From the NCBI GenBank assembly GCA_024226535.1, contig JAAELP010000290.1, forward strand, positions 1 to 41,703: 41,703 nt of DNA, given 5' to 3'. The notes below the pieces were generated by a model. The model did not search any database. It worked only from the letters and a program-made list of their open reading frames with translations, and was not told where the DNA came from. The position numbers were made by a program, and so were the translations under genes. The DNA comes from Planctomycetota bacterium (GTDB taxonomy: Bacteria; Planctomycetota; Phycisphaerae; Phycisphaerales; SM1A02). Shown here one piece after another: positions 14,779 to 22,359 of the stretch; the first letter of the stretch is position 1; every line of letters begins with the position of its first letter.

Positions 14779-15930
14779 GTGGCCGTGGACGTGGACGACG
14801 ACGGGGACGTCGACCTCGTCACCGCCAACCAGATCGACGACGACCTGTCGCTGCTGCGGAATGTCGGCAACGGGGCGTTCGAGCCGCAGGTCCGGCTGCC
14901 CGGAGGCGATGGCTCGCGTGTCGTGGTCGCCGTGGACGTGGATGACGACGGCGACCCCGACCTGCTCGCGGGCAACCGCGAGGGCGACGACGTGTCGGTC
15001 GTCCTCAACGACGGTCTCGGCAACTTCACGGCCGCGATGCGCTTCGCCGCGGGGGACGGACCCGTGGCCATGGTGGCGGACGACTTCGACGGTGACCTCG
15101 TAGTGGACATGGCCGTCACGTCGTCGTTCGACGATTCGCTGACGACGAGGCGCGGCCGGGGCGACGGTAGCTTCGTCGGGCTCGGGATCGCCGGCACCGG
15201 CGACCAGCCGCGGTCGGTGGCGACGGGTGACGTGGACGACGACGGCGATCTCGACATGGTCGTCGGCAACTCGTGGTCGGACGACATCTCCGTGCTCCTG
15301 AACACCGGAACGGGGGGCCTCGCCGCCGAGGTGCGTTACGACGCCGGCAACAACCCGCACTCGGTCGCGCTCGTGGACCTGAACGACGACACGTTCCTCG
15401 ACATCACCGTCGCCAACCGCAGCGATCACGACGTCTCGGTCCTGCTCAACAACGGGGACGGGACGTTCGCCGCCCAGACGCAGTACGACGGCGGCTTCGG
15501 CGCCGACGCGATCGCGCTGGCCGACTTCGACGGCGATCTCGACGACGACCTCGCGGTCGCCAACGCGATCAGCGACTCGGTCACGATCTTCCTGAACGAG
15601 GGCGACGGCACCCTGACGCGTCTGGTCGACACGGGCGCCGGTGACGGCGCCACGTCCCTCGCGGTCGCCGACTACGACGGTGACCTCGACCTCGACCTCG
15701 CGGTCGCGAACTTCACGAGCGACGACGTGTCGCTGATCCTCGACGAGTGCGCGGAGGCGTGCCTCGGTGACTTCGACGGCTCGGGCATCGTGGGCTTCGG
15801 CGACCTCCTTCGCATCATCGGCGCCTGGGGCCCGTGCGGGGCGCCGTGCCCCGAGGATCTCAGCGGCAACGGGCAGGTCGACTTCGCGGACATCTTCATC
15901 GTGATCAGCGCGTGGGGGCCGTGCCCGTGA
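14779..15930 (+). CDS. FG-GAP/VCBS repeat protein with dockerin-like tail, 5' end lost
   Basis: A 383-aa open frame of seven FG-GAP/VCBS-type repeats of about 46 aa (core DVDDDGDxDLVxANxxxDDVSVLLNxGxGxF), whose Asp-rich loops should bind calcium in a beta-propeller. The C-terminal ~55 residues hold two dockerin-like EF-hand repeats (DFDGSGIVGFGDLL and DLSGNGQVDFADIF), each ending AWGPC, a presumed sorting or anchoring tail. The repeat frame continues upstream of the GTG (YAVGNAPQGG) but has no in-frame start. The ATG with a good Shine-Dalgarno site at 14705 is in another frame, separated by a GCCACC microsatellite (about 14718-14740). No signal peptide remains, so this is probably a 5'-truncated or frameshifted gene; translation from the GTG would give a non-secreted product. 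Confidence 0.75.
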   Translation: MAVDVDDDGDVDLVTANQIDDDLSLLRNVGNGAFEPQVRLPGGDGSRVVVAVDVDDDGDPDLLAGNREGDDVSVVLNDGLGNFTAAMRFAAGDGPVAMVADDFDGDLVVDMAVTSSFDDSLTTRRGRGDGSFVGLGIAGTGDQPRSVATGDVDDDGDLDMVVGNSWSDDISVLLNTGTGGLAAEVRYDAGNNPHSVALVDLNDDTFLDITVANRSDHDVSVLLNNGDGTFAAQTQYDGGFGADAIALADFDGDLDDDLAVANAISDSVTIFLNEGDGTLTRLVDTGAGDGATSLAVADYDGDLDLDLAVANFTSDDVSLILDECAEACLGDFDGSGIVGFGDLLRIIGAWGPCGAPCPEDLSGNGQVDFADIFIVISAWGPCP

Positions 15931-15952
15931 CACTGACGCGTTCGGACCCTCT

Positions 15953-15965
15953 GGAGCCCGGCTCC
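15953..15965 (+). terminator. Weak hairpin after the FG-GAP gene
   Basis: GGAGC-CCG-GCTCC forms a 5-bp stem with a 3-nt loop, followed 10 nt later by TTTT. The T-run is short and displaced, so termination here is uncertain. Confidence 0.25.
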
Positions 15966-15975
15966 GGAAGACCCC

Positions 15976-16003
15976 GTTTTACATAACACCGATTATCGGC
16001 GGG
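15976..16003. other. dif-like (Xer recombination) candidate site
   Basis: A 28-bp stretch has the 11-6-11 layout of XerC/XerD sites: GTTTTACATAA, a 6-bp centre CACCGA, and TTATCGGCGGG. The first arm matches the E. coli XerD-type arm ATTTAACATAA at 9 of 11 positions and the inner CATAA/TTAT pair is kept; the second arm matches poorly after TTAT. It sits in a short intergenic gap next to the disrupted FG-GAP gene and the repeat mosaic. CCGATTATCGG inside it is itself a small palindrome, so a simple hairpin is an alternative. Confidence 0.3.
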
Positions 16004-16029
16004 GTGAAGGGGGGTGACGCCGGCGGGCC

Positions 16030-16899
16030 CTAGCTCTCGGCCGGGATCACGAACCGGTTGAGCACGCCGAACAGCAGGCCGAACAACGCCCACGCGAGGA
16101 CGAGCGAGAGCGCGGTGGCCAGATAGCGCGGCGTCTGGTCGAGCGTGTGCGCGTTCGTATAGATCGTGATCGCCCCCCAGGCGATGACGCGGACGAGGTT
16201 GCACAGCAGCATGATCGGGGCGGCCGCGAGCGCGGCGACCACGATCTGCCACCGGGGACGGATCCGCGCGAAGGTGACGATGACGCCGACCATGAGACTC
16301 GACATGAGCTGCGAGGCCCCGCGATTGGAGATGCCCTTCGCGATCACGCCCTCGGCGTCCCCCCGCATGTAGACCATGTCCATGCCATCCTCGATCTCCA
16401 CGAGCACGCCGGGCAGCATGTCGAGCGCCGCGCAGGCGATGGCGAGCGTCTCCGTCTCCGGCAGGATGATCAGGCGGGCGTAGTAGCGCGTGCCGGGGGG
16501 AATCGAGACGGTGATGATCAGGAGCAGCGGCGCCGCACGCCACAACAGCCGCCAGCCCCCCACCACCAGGACGCATCCCGCCAGCGCGGGAACGATCGAC
16601 AGGCGCTGCGGGATGCCGTAGTTGAACGGCCACGACGAGAAGAAGTACGCCACCAGCGCGAAGAGGATGAGCGCGAGCCCCCAATTGGATCCGGGGGACA
16701 CCGCCGCGGCGAGCGCGTGGCGTCGGAGCAGGAAGATGACCACCAGCGCGACCGGCACGGCGAGCGCGTGCGCGGCCTCGGGGTTCCATCCCGCCCATTG
16801 AATGGTCTGGGCCACGGCGGGGAGAAACACGAGGACGCAGAGGATCGACAGGACGGTGATCTGGATCGCCGCCGTGCGCGGGCTGGGGGCATCGGCCAT
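16030..16899 (-). CDS. Exosortase/archaeosortase-like membrane protein lacking the catalytic Cys
   Basis: A 289-aa protein with about eight membrane helices and the size and helix layout of exosortases, which process C-terminal sorting signals during export. The conserved Arg region is present as PIMLLCNLVRVIAWG (family: P-x-A-x-x-x-N-x-x-R). In the EpsH/XrtA pattern as I recall it, the catalytic Cys precedes this Arg by 45 residues in CSGxRxL; here the aligned segment is NRGASQL, with Asn for Cys while Gly and Leu are kept. The His that follows the Arg is also not clearly placed. Start is the ATG at 16899 with GGAG 8 nt upstream; TACGAT lies further up. It diverges from the GT-C-like gene. 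No PEP-CTERM substrate was seen in the window. Confidence 0.65.
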   Translation of the reverse strand: MADAPSPRTAAIQITVLSILCVLVFLPAVAQTIQWAGWNPEAAHALAVPVALVVIFLLRRHALAAAVSPGSNWGLALILFALVAYFFSSWPFNYGIPQRLSIVPALAGCVLVVGGWRLLWRAAPLLLIITVSIPPGTRYYARLIILPETETLAIACAALDMLPGVLVEIEDGMDMVYMRGDAEGVIAKGISNRGASQLMSSLMVGVIVTFARIRPRWQIVVAALAAAPIMLLCNLVRVIAWGAITIYTNAHTLDQTPRYLATALSLVLAWALFGLLFGVLNRFVIPAES

Positions 16900-16957
16900 G
16901 CTCGAATCTCCGAATCGGCCCACATCGTAGAGCGCACCCCGGCGTCTGGGCAGCCGA

Positions 16958-16963
16958 TAGACT
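16958..16963 (+). promoter_or_regulatory. -10-like TAGACT, 6 nt before the GT-C-like gene
   Basis: TAGACT ends 6 nt before the GTG start at 16970. No Shine-Dalgarno is possible in the remaining gap, so a leaderless transcript is suggested. Confidence 0.4.
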
Positions 16964-16969
16964 CTGGGG

Positions 16970-18526
16970 GTGACCGATCAGGCCTATCACGCTGCTCTGC
17001 GGTGGCTCGCGCTCACCGCGTGGCTGACGTACGCGGCGCTGTCGGCGGGCAGCCTCTCCATCGATCCGGAGACGCGCTTCCGCGTCGCCGAGTCGATCGC
17101 GAGGAACGGCACCGTCGCCCTGGCGGAGCCCAACCTGCACACGGTCGAGCACGACGGGAAGCACTACTCCCTCTTCTTCCCGGGCCAGACCCTCGTGCTG
17201 CTGCCGGTGGCCGCCGCCGAGGTGCTCGCCGCCGACGGGTTCGGGATCGACGCGAACCTTGCGGCGACCGGCGCCCGCTTCGCGACGGCGGTCTTCGTGA
17301 TGCCGGCGTTCGCCCTGCTCTACCTGCTGGGCCACGTGGCGCTGCTTCGCGCGCTGGAGGTGGGACGACGCCTCGCCTTGTTCAGCGGCGGGCTGCTCCT
17401 GATCGGCACGCACGCGCTGATCTGGGGCACGAACGGGTCGGAGGAGACGATCCTCGGCGCGATCTCGGCGTGGGCGTTCTGGGCGCTGGTCAGCGCCGAC
17501 CGGATCGCTCGAGATGACCCCGATGCGTCCGCGGCCACGGTGCGGGCGTACGTTCGGCATCTGGGGCTCGCCGGCGTGCTGCTCGCGATCGGGATGATCC
17601 ACCGTTCGACGTTCATCGCGGTCGCCGGCGGCGCGGCCGTGCTCGCGATCCCGAGCATGCTGGGCCACCGGCGCCTGCTGATCCGGGGTTGGGGGCGGTT
17701 CGCGGTGTGGGTCGCCGCGGGCGTCGTCGTCGTCGCCACCGTGCCGCTCTACAACTGGATTCGCTTCGGGAACGCGCTCGATACCGGGTACGGTCGTTAC
17801 TACGAGGCGTTCGGCGGCGTCTTCTCCACGGATCTGCTCACCGGGCTCCGCGGTCACCTCCTGAGCCCCGGCAAGAGCGTCTTCCTGTACGTGCCGTGGC
17901 TGGTGCTGCTGCCGCCGGCGTTGCTCATGCCCGGCGTTCGCCGTCGTCTCGGCCGGCTCGGCGTGGCCCTGCTGGTGATGATCGCGTTGCACCTGCTCAT
18001 CTACAGCAAGTTCATCTTCTGGGCCGGCGCGTTCGGATGGTCCGTCCGATTCCACGTGTCGATCATGCCGCTGCTGTTCGTGCCGATCGCGGTCTGGCTC
18101 GATCGGGCGACCCTGAAGCGCGGCGTGCGCGTCGCGCTGGTCTTGCTCGCAACGGCGTCCGTGCTCATCCAACTCGCGGGCCGTGCCTTGAACGACGGGC
18201 TCGAGCATCGCCAGCACCCGGAGTACTACACCGGGCCGGACAATCTCATCCCCGACGAGGCCGCGTGGACGTGGCACGGATCCCAGCTCACCCTGCGTCT
18301 CGTGAACATCGGTCGCAAGCTGAGCGGGCGACGGCTGCTGGACCTGGAGGAGGGAGACCCGCAACGGATCGTCACCGTCTGGAGCATCTTCCCGTGTCGC
18401 GCGGCCGTGGTGATGAAGAGCCGGGTGATCGTCATCGCCCTCTGGGCGCTCTGGATCCTGCTGGTGGCGGCCGCGCTCGGCGCGGGCGGCCGGACGGTTT
18501 CCCTGGCGTGGCCGCGCGCGCCGTGA
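16970..18526 (+). CDS. GT-C-like polytopic membrane glycosyltransferase candidate
   Basis: A 518-aa protein with about 11-12 membrane helices. After the first helix comes SLSIDPETRFRVAESIARNG, with a D-P-E triplet at the place of the catalytic acidic motif of GT-C (GT39/83-like) enzymes, then GKHYSLFFPGQTLVLLP, also typical of that group. A second mark is NWIRFGNALDTGYG...LLSPGKSVFLYVP. Such enzymes transfer sugars from polyprenyl-phosphate donors on the outer face of the inner membrane. It is followed by DprE1 and DprE2, which make such a donor, so use of decaprenyl-phosphoryl-arabinose is a reasonable but unproven guess. It has a paralogue of the same original length at 20747-22302, now broken. 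Length and shared motifs support common descent. Confidence 0.65.
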   Translation: MTDQAYHAALRWLALTAWLTYAALSAGSLSIDPETRFRVAESIARNGTVALAEPNLHTVEHDGKHYSLFFPGQTLVLLPVAAAEVLAADGFGIDANLAATGARFATAVFVMPAFALLYLLGHVALLRALEVGRRLALFSGGLLLIGTHALIWGTNGSEETILGAISAWAFWALVSADRIARDDPDASAATVRAYVRHLGLAGVLLAIGMIHRSTFIAVAGGAAVLAIPSMLGHRRLLIRGWGRFAVWVAAGVVVVATVPLYNWIRFGNALDTGYGRYYEAFGGVFSTDLLTGLRGHLLSPGKSVFLYVPWLVLLPPALLMPGVRRRLGRLGVALLVMIALHLLIYSKFIFWAGAFGWSVRFHVSIMPLLFVPIAVWLDRATLKRGVRVALVLLATASVLIQLAGRALNDGLEHRQHPEYYTGPDNLIPDEAAWTWHGSQLTLRLVNIGRKLSGRRLLDLEEGDPQRIVTVWSIFPCRAAVVMKSRVIVIALWALWILLVAAALGAGGRTVSLAWPRAP

Positions 18527-18634
18527 ACGGCGGATCTGCGCCCGCCATCGTCACCACGAGCGCTGCCCCCCTGCCTTGCCACCGGACGGTCGATCGGGTG
18601 CAATGGGGACGAGGAGTCGTCCGCAACCACGCGC

Positions 18635-20023
18635 ATGAGCAGCGAGTCGCCACGTTTCGTCGAACGACAACTGGCCGGATGGGGCAACTACCCCGTCGAG
18701 CCGTGCCGCGTGTACCGCCCCGAGCGACGACGCGATCTGGACGACATCCTCCGATCGCTGGCTGACGGCGGCGGGATCCCCCGCGGGCTCGGGCGAAGCT
18801 ACGGCGACGCCTCCCTGAACCGGAACGGTGCGGTCATCGGGCAGGATCGCCTGAGCTGCCTGCGATCGTTCGACGAGCAGGCCGTCGTGCTGGAGTGCGA
18901 CGGGGGCACGAGCAACGAAGAGATCATCGACGCGATGCTCCCGCGGGGCTACTTCCTGCCGGTGACGCCGGGGACGCGCTACGTCACGGTCGGCGGCGCG
19001 ATCGCAAGCGACGTGCACGGGAAGAACCACCACCGCGACGGATCGATCAGCGCCTTCGTCGAGAGCTTCGAACTCCTGACGGCGAGCGGCGAGATGCTCA
19101 CCTGCTCGCGCCACGAGAACTCCGACGTGTTCTGGGCCACGATCGGCGGCATGGGGCTCACCGGGATCATCGTCTCGGCGCGCATCCGGCTCATGCCCGT
19201 GGAGACCGCGTACATCACGATGCGCACTGATCGCGCGAAGAACCTCGACGAGGCCCTCGAGCGGTTCGCGGAGCTGGACACCGGGTACCGGTACTCCGTG
19301 GCGTGGCTCGACTGCACGGCCGGGCGACGCGCGCTCGGACGCTCGGTGCTCATGCACGGGGAGCACACGGCCCGCGACGAGCTGGCCCCGGCCGAGGCGC
19401 ACTCCCCCCTGTCGCTCACCGCGAAGGCCCGGCGCACGGTCCGGTTCTTCGCGCCGCGCTTCGCCCTGAGCCCGTTGACCGTCCGCGCCTTCAACCGCAC
19501 GTACTACGCTCGCCAACGCGACGGGACGCGGCGCGTCCGCCTCGACTCCTTCATGTTCCCGCTCGACGCCGTCGCGCACTGGAATCGCCTGTACGGCCGC
19601 CGCGGCTTCATCCAATACCAGCTCGTCCTGCCGAACCACACGGCGCGGGAGGGACTCGTGGAGATCCTCGACCGGATCGTCCGCGCCGGCGCTGCCTCGT
19701 TCCTCTCGGTGCTCAAGCGACTCGGGCCCCTCAACGACGCGCATCTCTCCTTTCCGATCGAGGGTTGGACGCTGGCCCTCGACATGCCGAACACGGGGGC
19801 GCCGCTGCTCGAGCTGGTGCGAGCGCTGGAGACGCTCACGCTGAAGCACGAGGGACGCGTGTACCTGACCAAGGACGCGACGCTCACGCGCGACGCGTTC
19901 GAGGCGATGTACCCCCGACTCGACGAGTTCAAGGAGATCAAGCGGCGGCTCGATCCCCAGCAGCGGTTCACGTCGTCGATGGCGCGAAGGCTGGGCATCG
20001 TCGATGGAGAGGCGGGCCGATGA
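18635..20023 (+). CDS. dprE1: Decaprenylphosphoryl-beta-D-ribose oxidase (DprE1-like)
   Basis: A 462-aa FAD-linked oxidase of the vanillyl-alcohol-oxidase fold. GLGRSYGDASLN (51-62) and PVTPGTRYVTVGGAIASDVHGKNHH (109-133) form the FAD site, with H128-G-K in place of His132-Gly-Lys of the M. tuberculosis enzyme. The substrate-site lysine is kept (VYLTKDATL), and the end MYPRLDEFKEIKRRLDPQQRF matches DprE1. The Cys387 targeted by benzothiazinones in M. tuberculosis corresponds to Ala here (WTLALDMP against WNICVDFP), so covalent inhibition would not be expected. With DprE2 it epimerises decaprenyl-phosphoryl-ribose to the arabinose donor. Its stop overlaps the dprE2 start. Homology is strong; the lipid carrier is assumed. 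Confidence 0.88.
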   Translation: MSSESPRFVERQLAGWGNYPVEPCRVYRPERRRDLDDILRSLADGGGIPRGLGRSYGDASLNRNGAVIGQDRLSCLRSFDEQAVVLECDGGTSNEEIIDAMLPRGYFLPVTPGTRYVTVGGAIASDVHGKNHHRDGSISAFVESFELLTASGEMLTCSRHENSDVFWATIGGMGLTGIIVSARIRLMPVETAYITMRTDRAKNLDEALERFAELDTGYRYSVAWLDCTAGRRALGRSVLMHGEHTARDELAPAEAHSPLSLTAKARRTVRFFAPRFALSPLTVRAFNRTYYARQRDGTRRVRLDSFMFPLDAVAHWNRLYGRRGFIQYQLVLPNHTAREGLVEILDRIVRAGAASFLSVLKRLGPLNDAHLSFPIEGWTLALDMPNTGAPLLELVRALETLTLKHEGRVYLTKDATLTRDAFEAMYPRLDEFKEIKRRLDPQQRFTSSMARRLGIVDGEAGR

Positions 20024-20766
20024 GCGCCGGCGGCGCGGTCCTGATCACGGGCGCGACCTCGGGCATCGGGTGCGCGATCGCCCGACTTCTGGCGGCGGAA
20101 GGACGATCGCTCGTCCTCGCCAGCCGCGACGCGGCGGAGCTCGATCGATGGGCGAGCGACTTCCGCGTGCGCTACGACGCGGACGTCGTGACGCGCGTGT
20201 ACGACGCGCGGACCGTCGACACCGCGACCTTCCTCGACGCGTGCGCCGAGGCGGCGTCCGGAGGGCTCGCGGGCGTCATCGTGTGTCACGGCTACCTGGG
20301 CTCACAAGCCCTCGCCCAGCGTGATCCAGACGAGGCCCGGGCGATCATGGACGTCAACTTCACGTCCTGCGTGAACCTGCTGAACGCGGCCGCGACCCAC
20401 CTGCTCGCCCGGGGGGCGGGCTTTCTCTGCGCGGTCTCGTCGGTGGCGGGCGACCGCGGTCGCCAGAGCAACCACGTGTACGGCTCGGCCAAGGCGGGCC
20501 TCAACACCTTCCTCGACGGGCTGCGTCACCGCCTGGCGGGGACGCCCGTCTCCGTGACCACCATCAAGCCCGGGTTCGTGGACACGCCGATGACGTACGG
20601 GCTGACCGATTCGAAGCTCAACGCCGATCGAGAGCGCGTGGCGGAGGCGATCTGGCGGGCGACGCGGCGGGGCCGGAGCGTCGTCTACGTTCCGTGGTTC
20701 TGGCGCTACATCATGCTGATCATCCGCGCGATCCCCGGGCCGATCTTCAGGCGGACGAAACTGTAG
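20020..20766 (+). CDS. dprE2: Decaprenylphosphoryl-2-keto-beta-D-erythro-pentose reductase (DprE2-like)
   Basis: A 248-aa short-chain dehydrogenase. It has the NAD(P)-binding VLITGATSGIGCAIARLLA at the N-terminus, VDVNFTS-type strand (IMDVNFTSCVNLLNAA), the catalytic Ser in AVSSVAGDRGRQSNHVYGSAKAG, where Y-x3-K is also seen, and TIKPGFVDTPMTYGL. The VAGDRGRQSN-VYG and KPGFVDTPMT segments are characteristic of DprE2. It reduces the 2-keto intermediate made by DprE1 to decaprenyl-phosphoryl-arabinose. The ATG at 20020 overlaps the dprE1 stop (ATGA), with GGAGAGG about 10 nt upstream. Its last 20 bp overlap the 3' end of the convergent broken GT-C-like gene. Confidence 0.88.
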   Translation: MSAGGAVLITGATSGIGCAIARLLAAEGRSLVLASRDAAELDRWASDFRVRYDADVVTRVYDARTVDTATFLDACAEAASGGLAGVIVCHGYLGSQALAQRDPDEARAIMDVNFTSCVNLLNAAATHLLARGAGFLCAVSSVAGDRGRQSNHVYGSAKAGLNTFLDGLRHRLAGTPVSVTTIKPGFVDTPMTYGLTDSKLNADRERVAEAIWRATRRGRSVVYVPWFWRYIMLIIRAIPGPIFRRTKL

Positions 20767-22302
20767 CAGACTCCTCCGGCGGCTCCGCGCGCCTGACCAG
20801 CCAGGCCCAGCGCACCACGACCAGCACGAGCATCACGACCCCGGCGATCCAGACCGCGAGCAGGCCGTACCGGACAGGCGCCGACTGCGTGCGGATCGCG
20901 CGCTTGAACGGGAAGACGTTGACGTCCGGCGCGGCCCCCGGCTGGTCCTCGAAGGCGGGGACCGGGTCGCCGGACACGTGCCGCGCGAGGTTGTGGAAGC
21001 GCTCGAGCAGATGCGATTCCTCCGGGCGCCAGACCCAGTCGTACGGAGCGGTGGCGTGGTCGCGATGCTGGATGAACTCCGTCTCGAACGCGTACGTCAC
21101 CGAGGCGACCTGCACCGTGACGCTCACGACGGCGAGGGCGACCAGCGCGCCGCGGGCGAGACGCCAGCGCAGGAGCGGGATGAGCGCAAGCATCCACGGC
21201 GCGAGCATCTCGGTGAGGTACCGGGGCCCCACGCCCAGTCGCCCGTCCAGAAGAGGTACTTGCCGTGGAAGAGGAGCGTCGTGAGCAGCATCGCGATGAC
21301 CGCCACCGTCATCCGCCGGCTCGTCCGCCACAGCAGAATGAGCCCCGGTATCGTCGCGAGCAGGATCGGGTTGTAGAGAAAGACGCTCTTGCCGGGGCTG
21401 AAGAGCAGCCCCCCGAGACCCTCGCGCAGGGGCGCCTCGAAGAGCGGCGTGTCCTGCACCTTGACCCGCTCTCCGGTGACGGTGTTGAACACCCACTCAC
21501 CGACCAGGTCGGCGTAGCCGGTGGTGAGCGGGTGGCCGAAGCGCACGGTGTTGAGGATCATGACCAGGATCACGAACGGCGCCACGCCCAGCAATCCGGC
21601 GCCGATCCAACGGAGCAGTCGACGCATGCGCGTGCCCACCTGCGGGCGGGGAAGGATGTCCGCCCCCATGACCGCGAGCAGGAGCGGTCCCGTGAGCACG
21701 ACCGACGAGATACGGAAGAAGAACGCGATCCCCGCCGCCGTCATCGCGAGCAGCGGATAGCGCAGACCGTCGCGGCTCCACGCTCGCTGCGATGCCCACA
21801 TGCACGTGAGGAGACACACCGCGACCTGGGACGCCTCGTACGTGTTGATCGCGCAATGCCAGTGCATCGTCGCGACCCCGAACAGGATCGACACCCACCT
21901 CGCCGGCCGGCGCTCCCGCGTCAGGTCGAGAACGATCGAGTACAGCAGGACGACCGCCAGCGCGCCGCAGAGCGGGAAGAACACGATCGACGTGAGGAAC
22001 TGGCCGACCTGGTCGGGGCTCGCCCCGCCCGGCAGGACGTCGGCGGCGATGTGGCCGGCGACGACGAACGGGGCCATGCACACCGACTGCCCGAGCCCGA
22101 AGAACGAGTAGCGCGTTCCGTCAGGACCCACGACGTGAAGGTCGGTGACGCCCCGCGGCAGATCGATCCATCCCGTCTCGACGATCTACTTGGAGATCTC
22201 CCAGCGAATGAGGCTGTCGCCGTGAATGTGCCCGGGCGCGGAGACCACGTACAGCAGGAAGAACGCCAGAAAGAGCCACATGATCTCGCGGGGACGGCGC
22301 AT
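20747..22302 (-). pseudogene. Broken GT-C-like membrane glycosyltransferase
   Basis: The remnant is a paralogue of the 518-aa protein at 16970-18526. Shared marks include RFGHPLTTGYA and GLGGLLFSPGKSVFLYNP. Reading from the ATG at 22302, MRRPREIMWLFLAFF runs into an in-frame TAG at codon 39 (plus-strand 22186-22188), after which the family sequence resumes (IVETGWIDLPRG). Near 21225-21232 one base is missing in a GGGGCCCC run: the frame reads WAWGPGTSP, while the next frame continues GPRYLTEMLAPW. Adding one C restores 518 codons, the same as the intact paralogue. The upstream TACGCT box is still present. Two separate lesions favour a true pseudogene, but sequencing error at the homopolymer could explain the frameshift alone. 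Confidence 0.8.
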
Positions 22303-22308
22303 GGCGGC

Positions 22309-22314
22309 AGCGTA
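22309..22314 (-). promoter_or_regulatory. -10-like TACGCT, 6 nt before the broken GT-C-like gene
   Basis: On the minus strand TGGTACGCTG ends 6 nt before the ATG. It is the same extended core as before the aminotransferase gene at 2519, and is retained although the gene is broken. Confidence 0.4.
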
Positions 22315-22359
22315 CCACGCCCGGCGATCACGGCGCCAAGGAGGAACGCTCATAACCTG

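Noticed and set aside
14009..15930. Insertion sequence or prophage island
   Set aside because: No transposase, integrase or phage gene and no target-site duplication could be found around the repeat mosaic and the broken FG-GAP gene.
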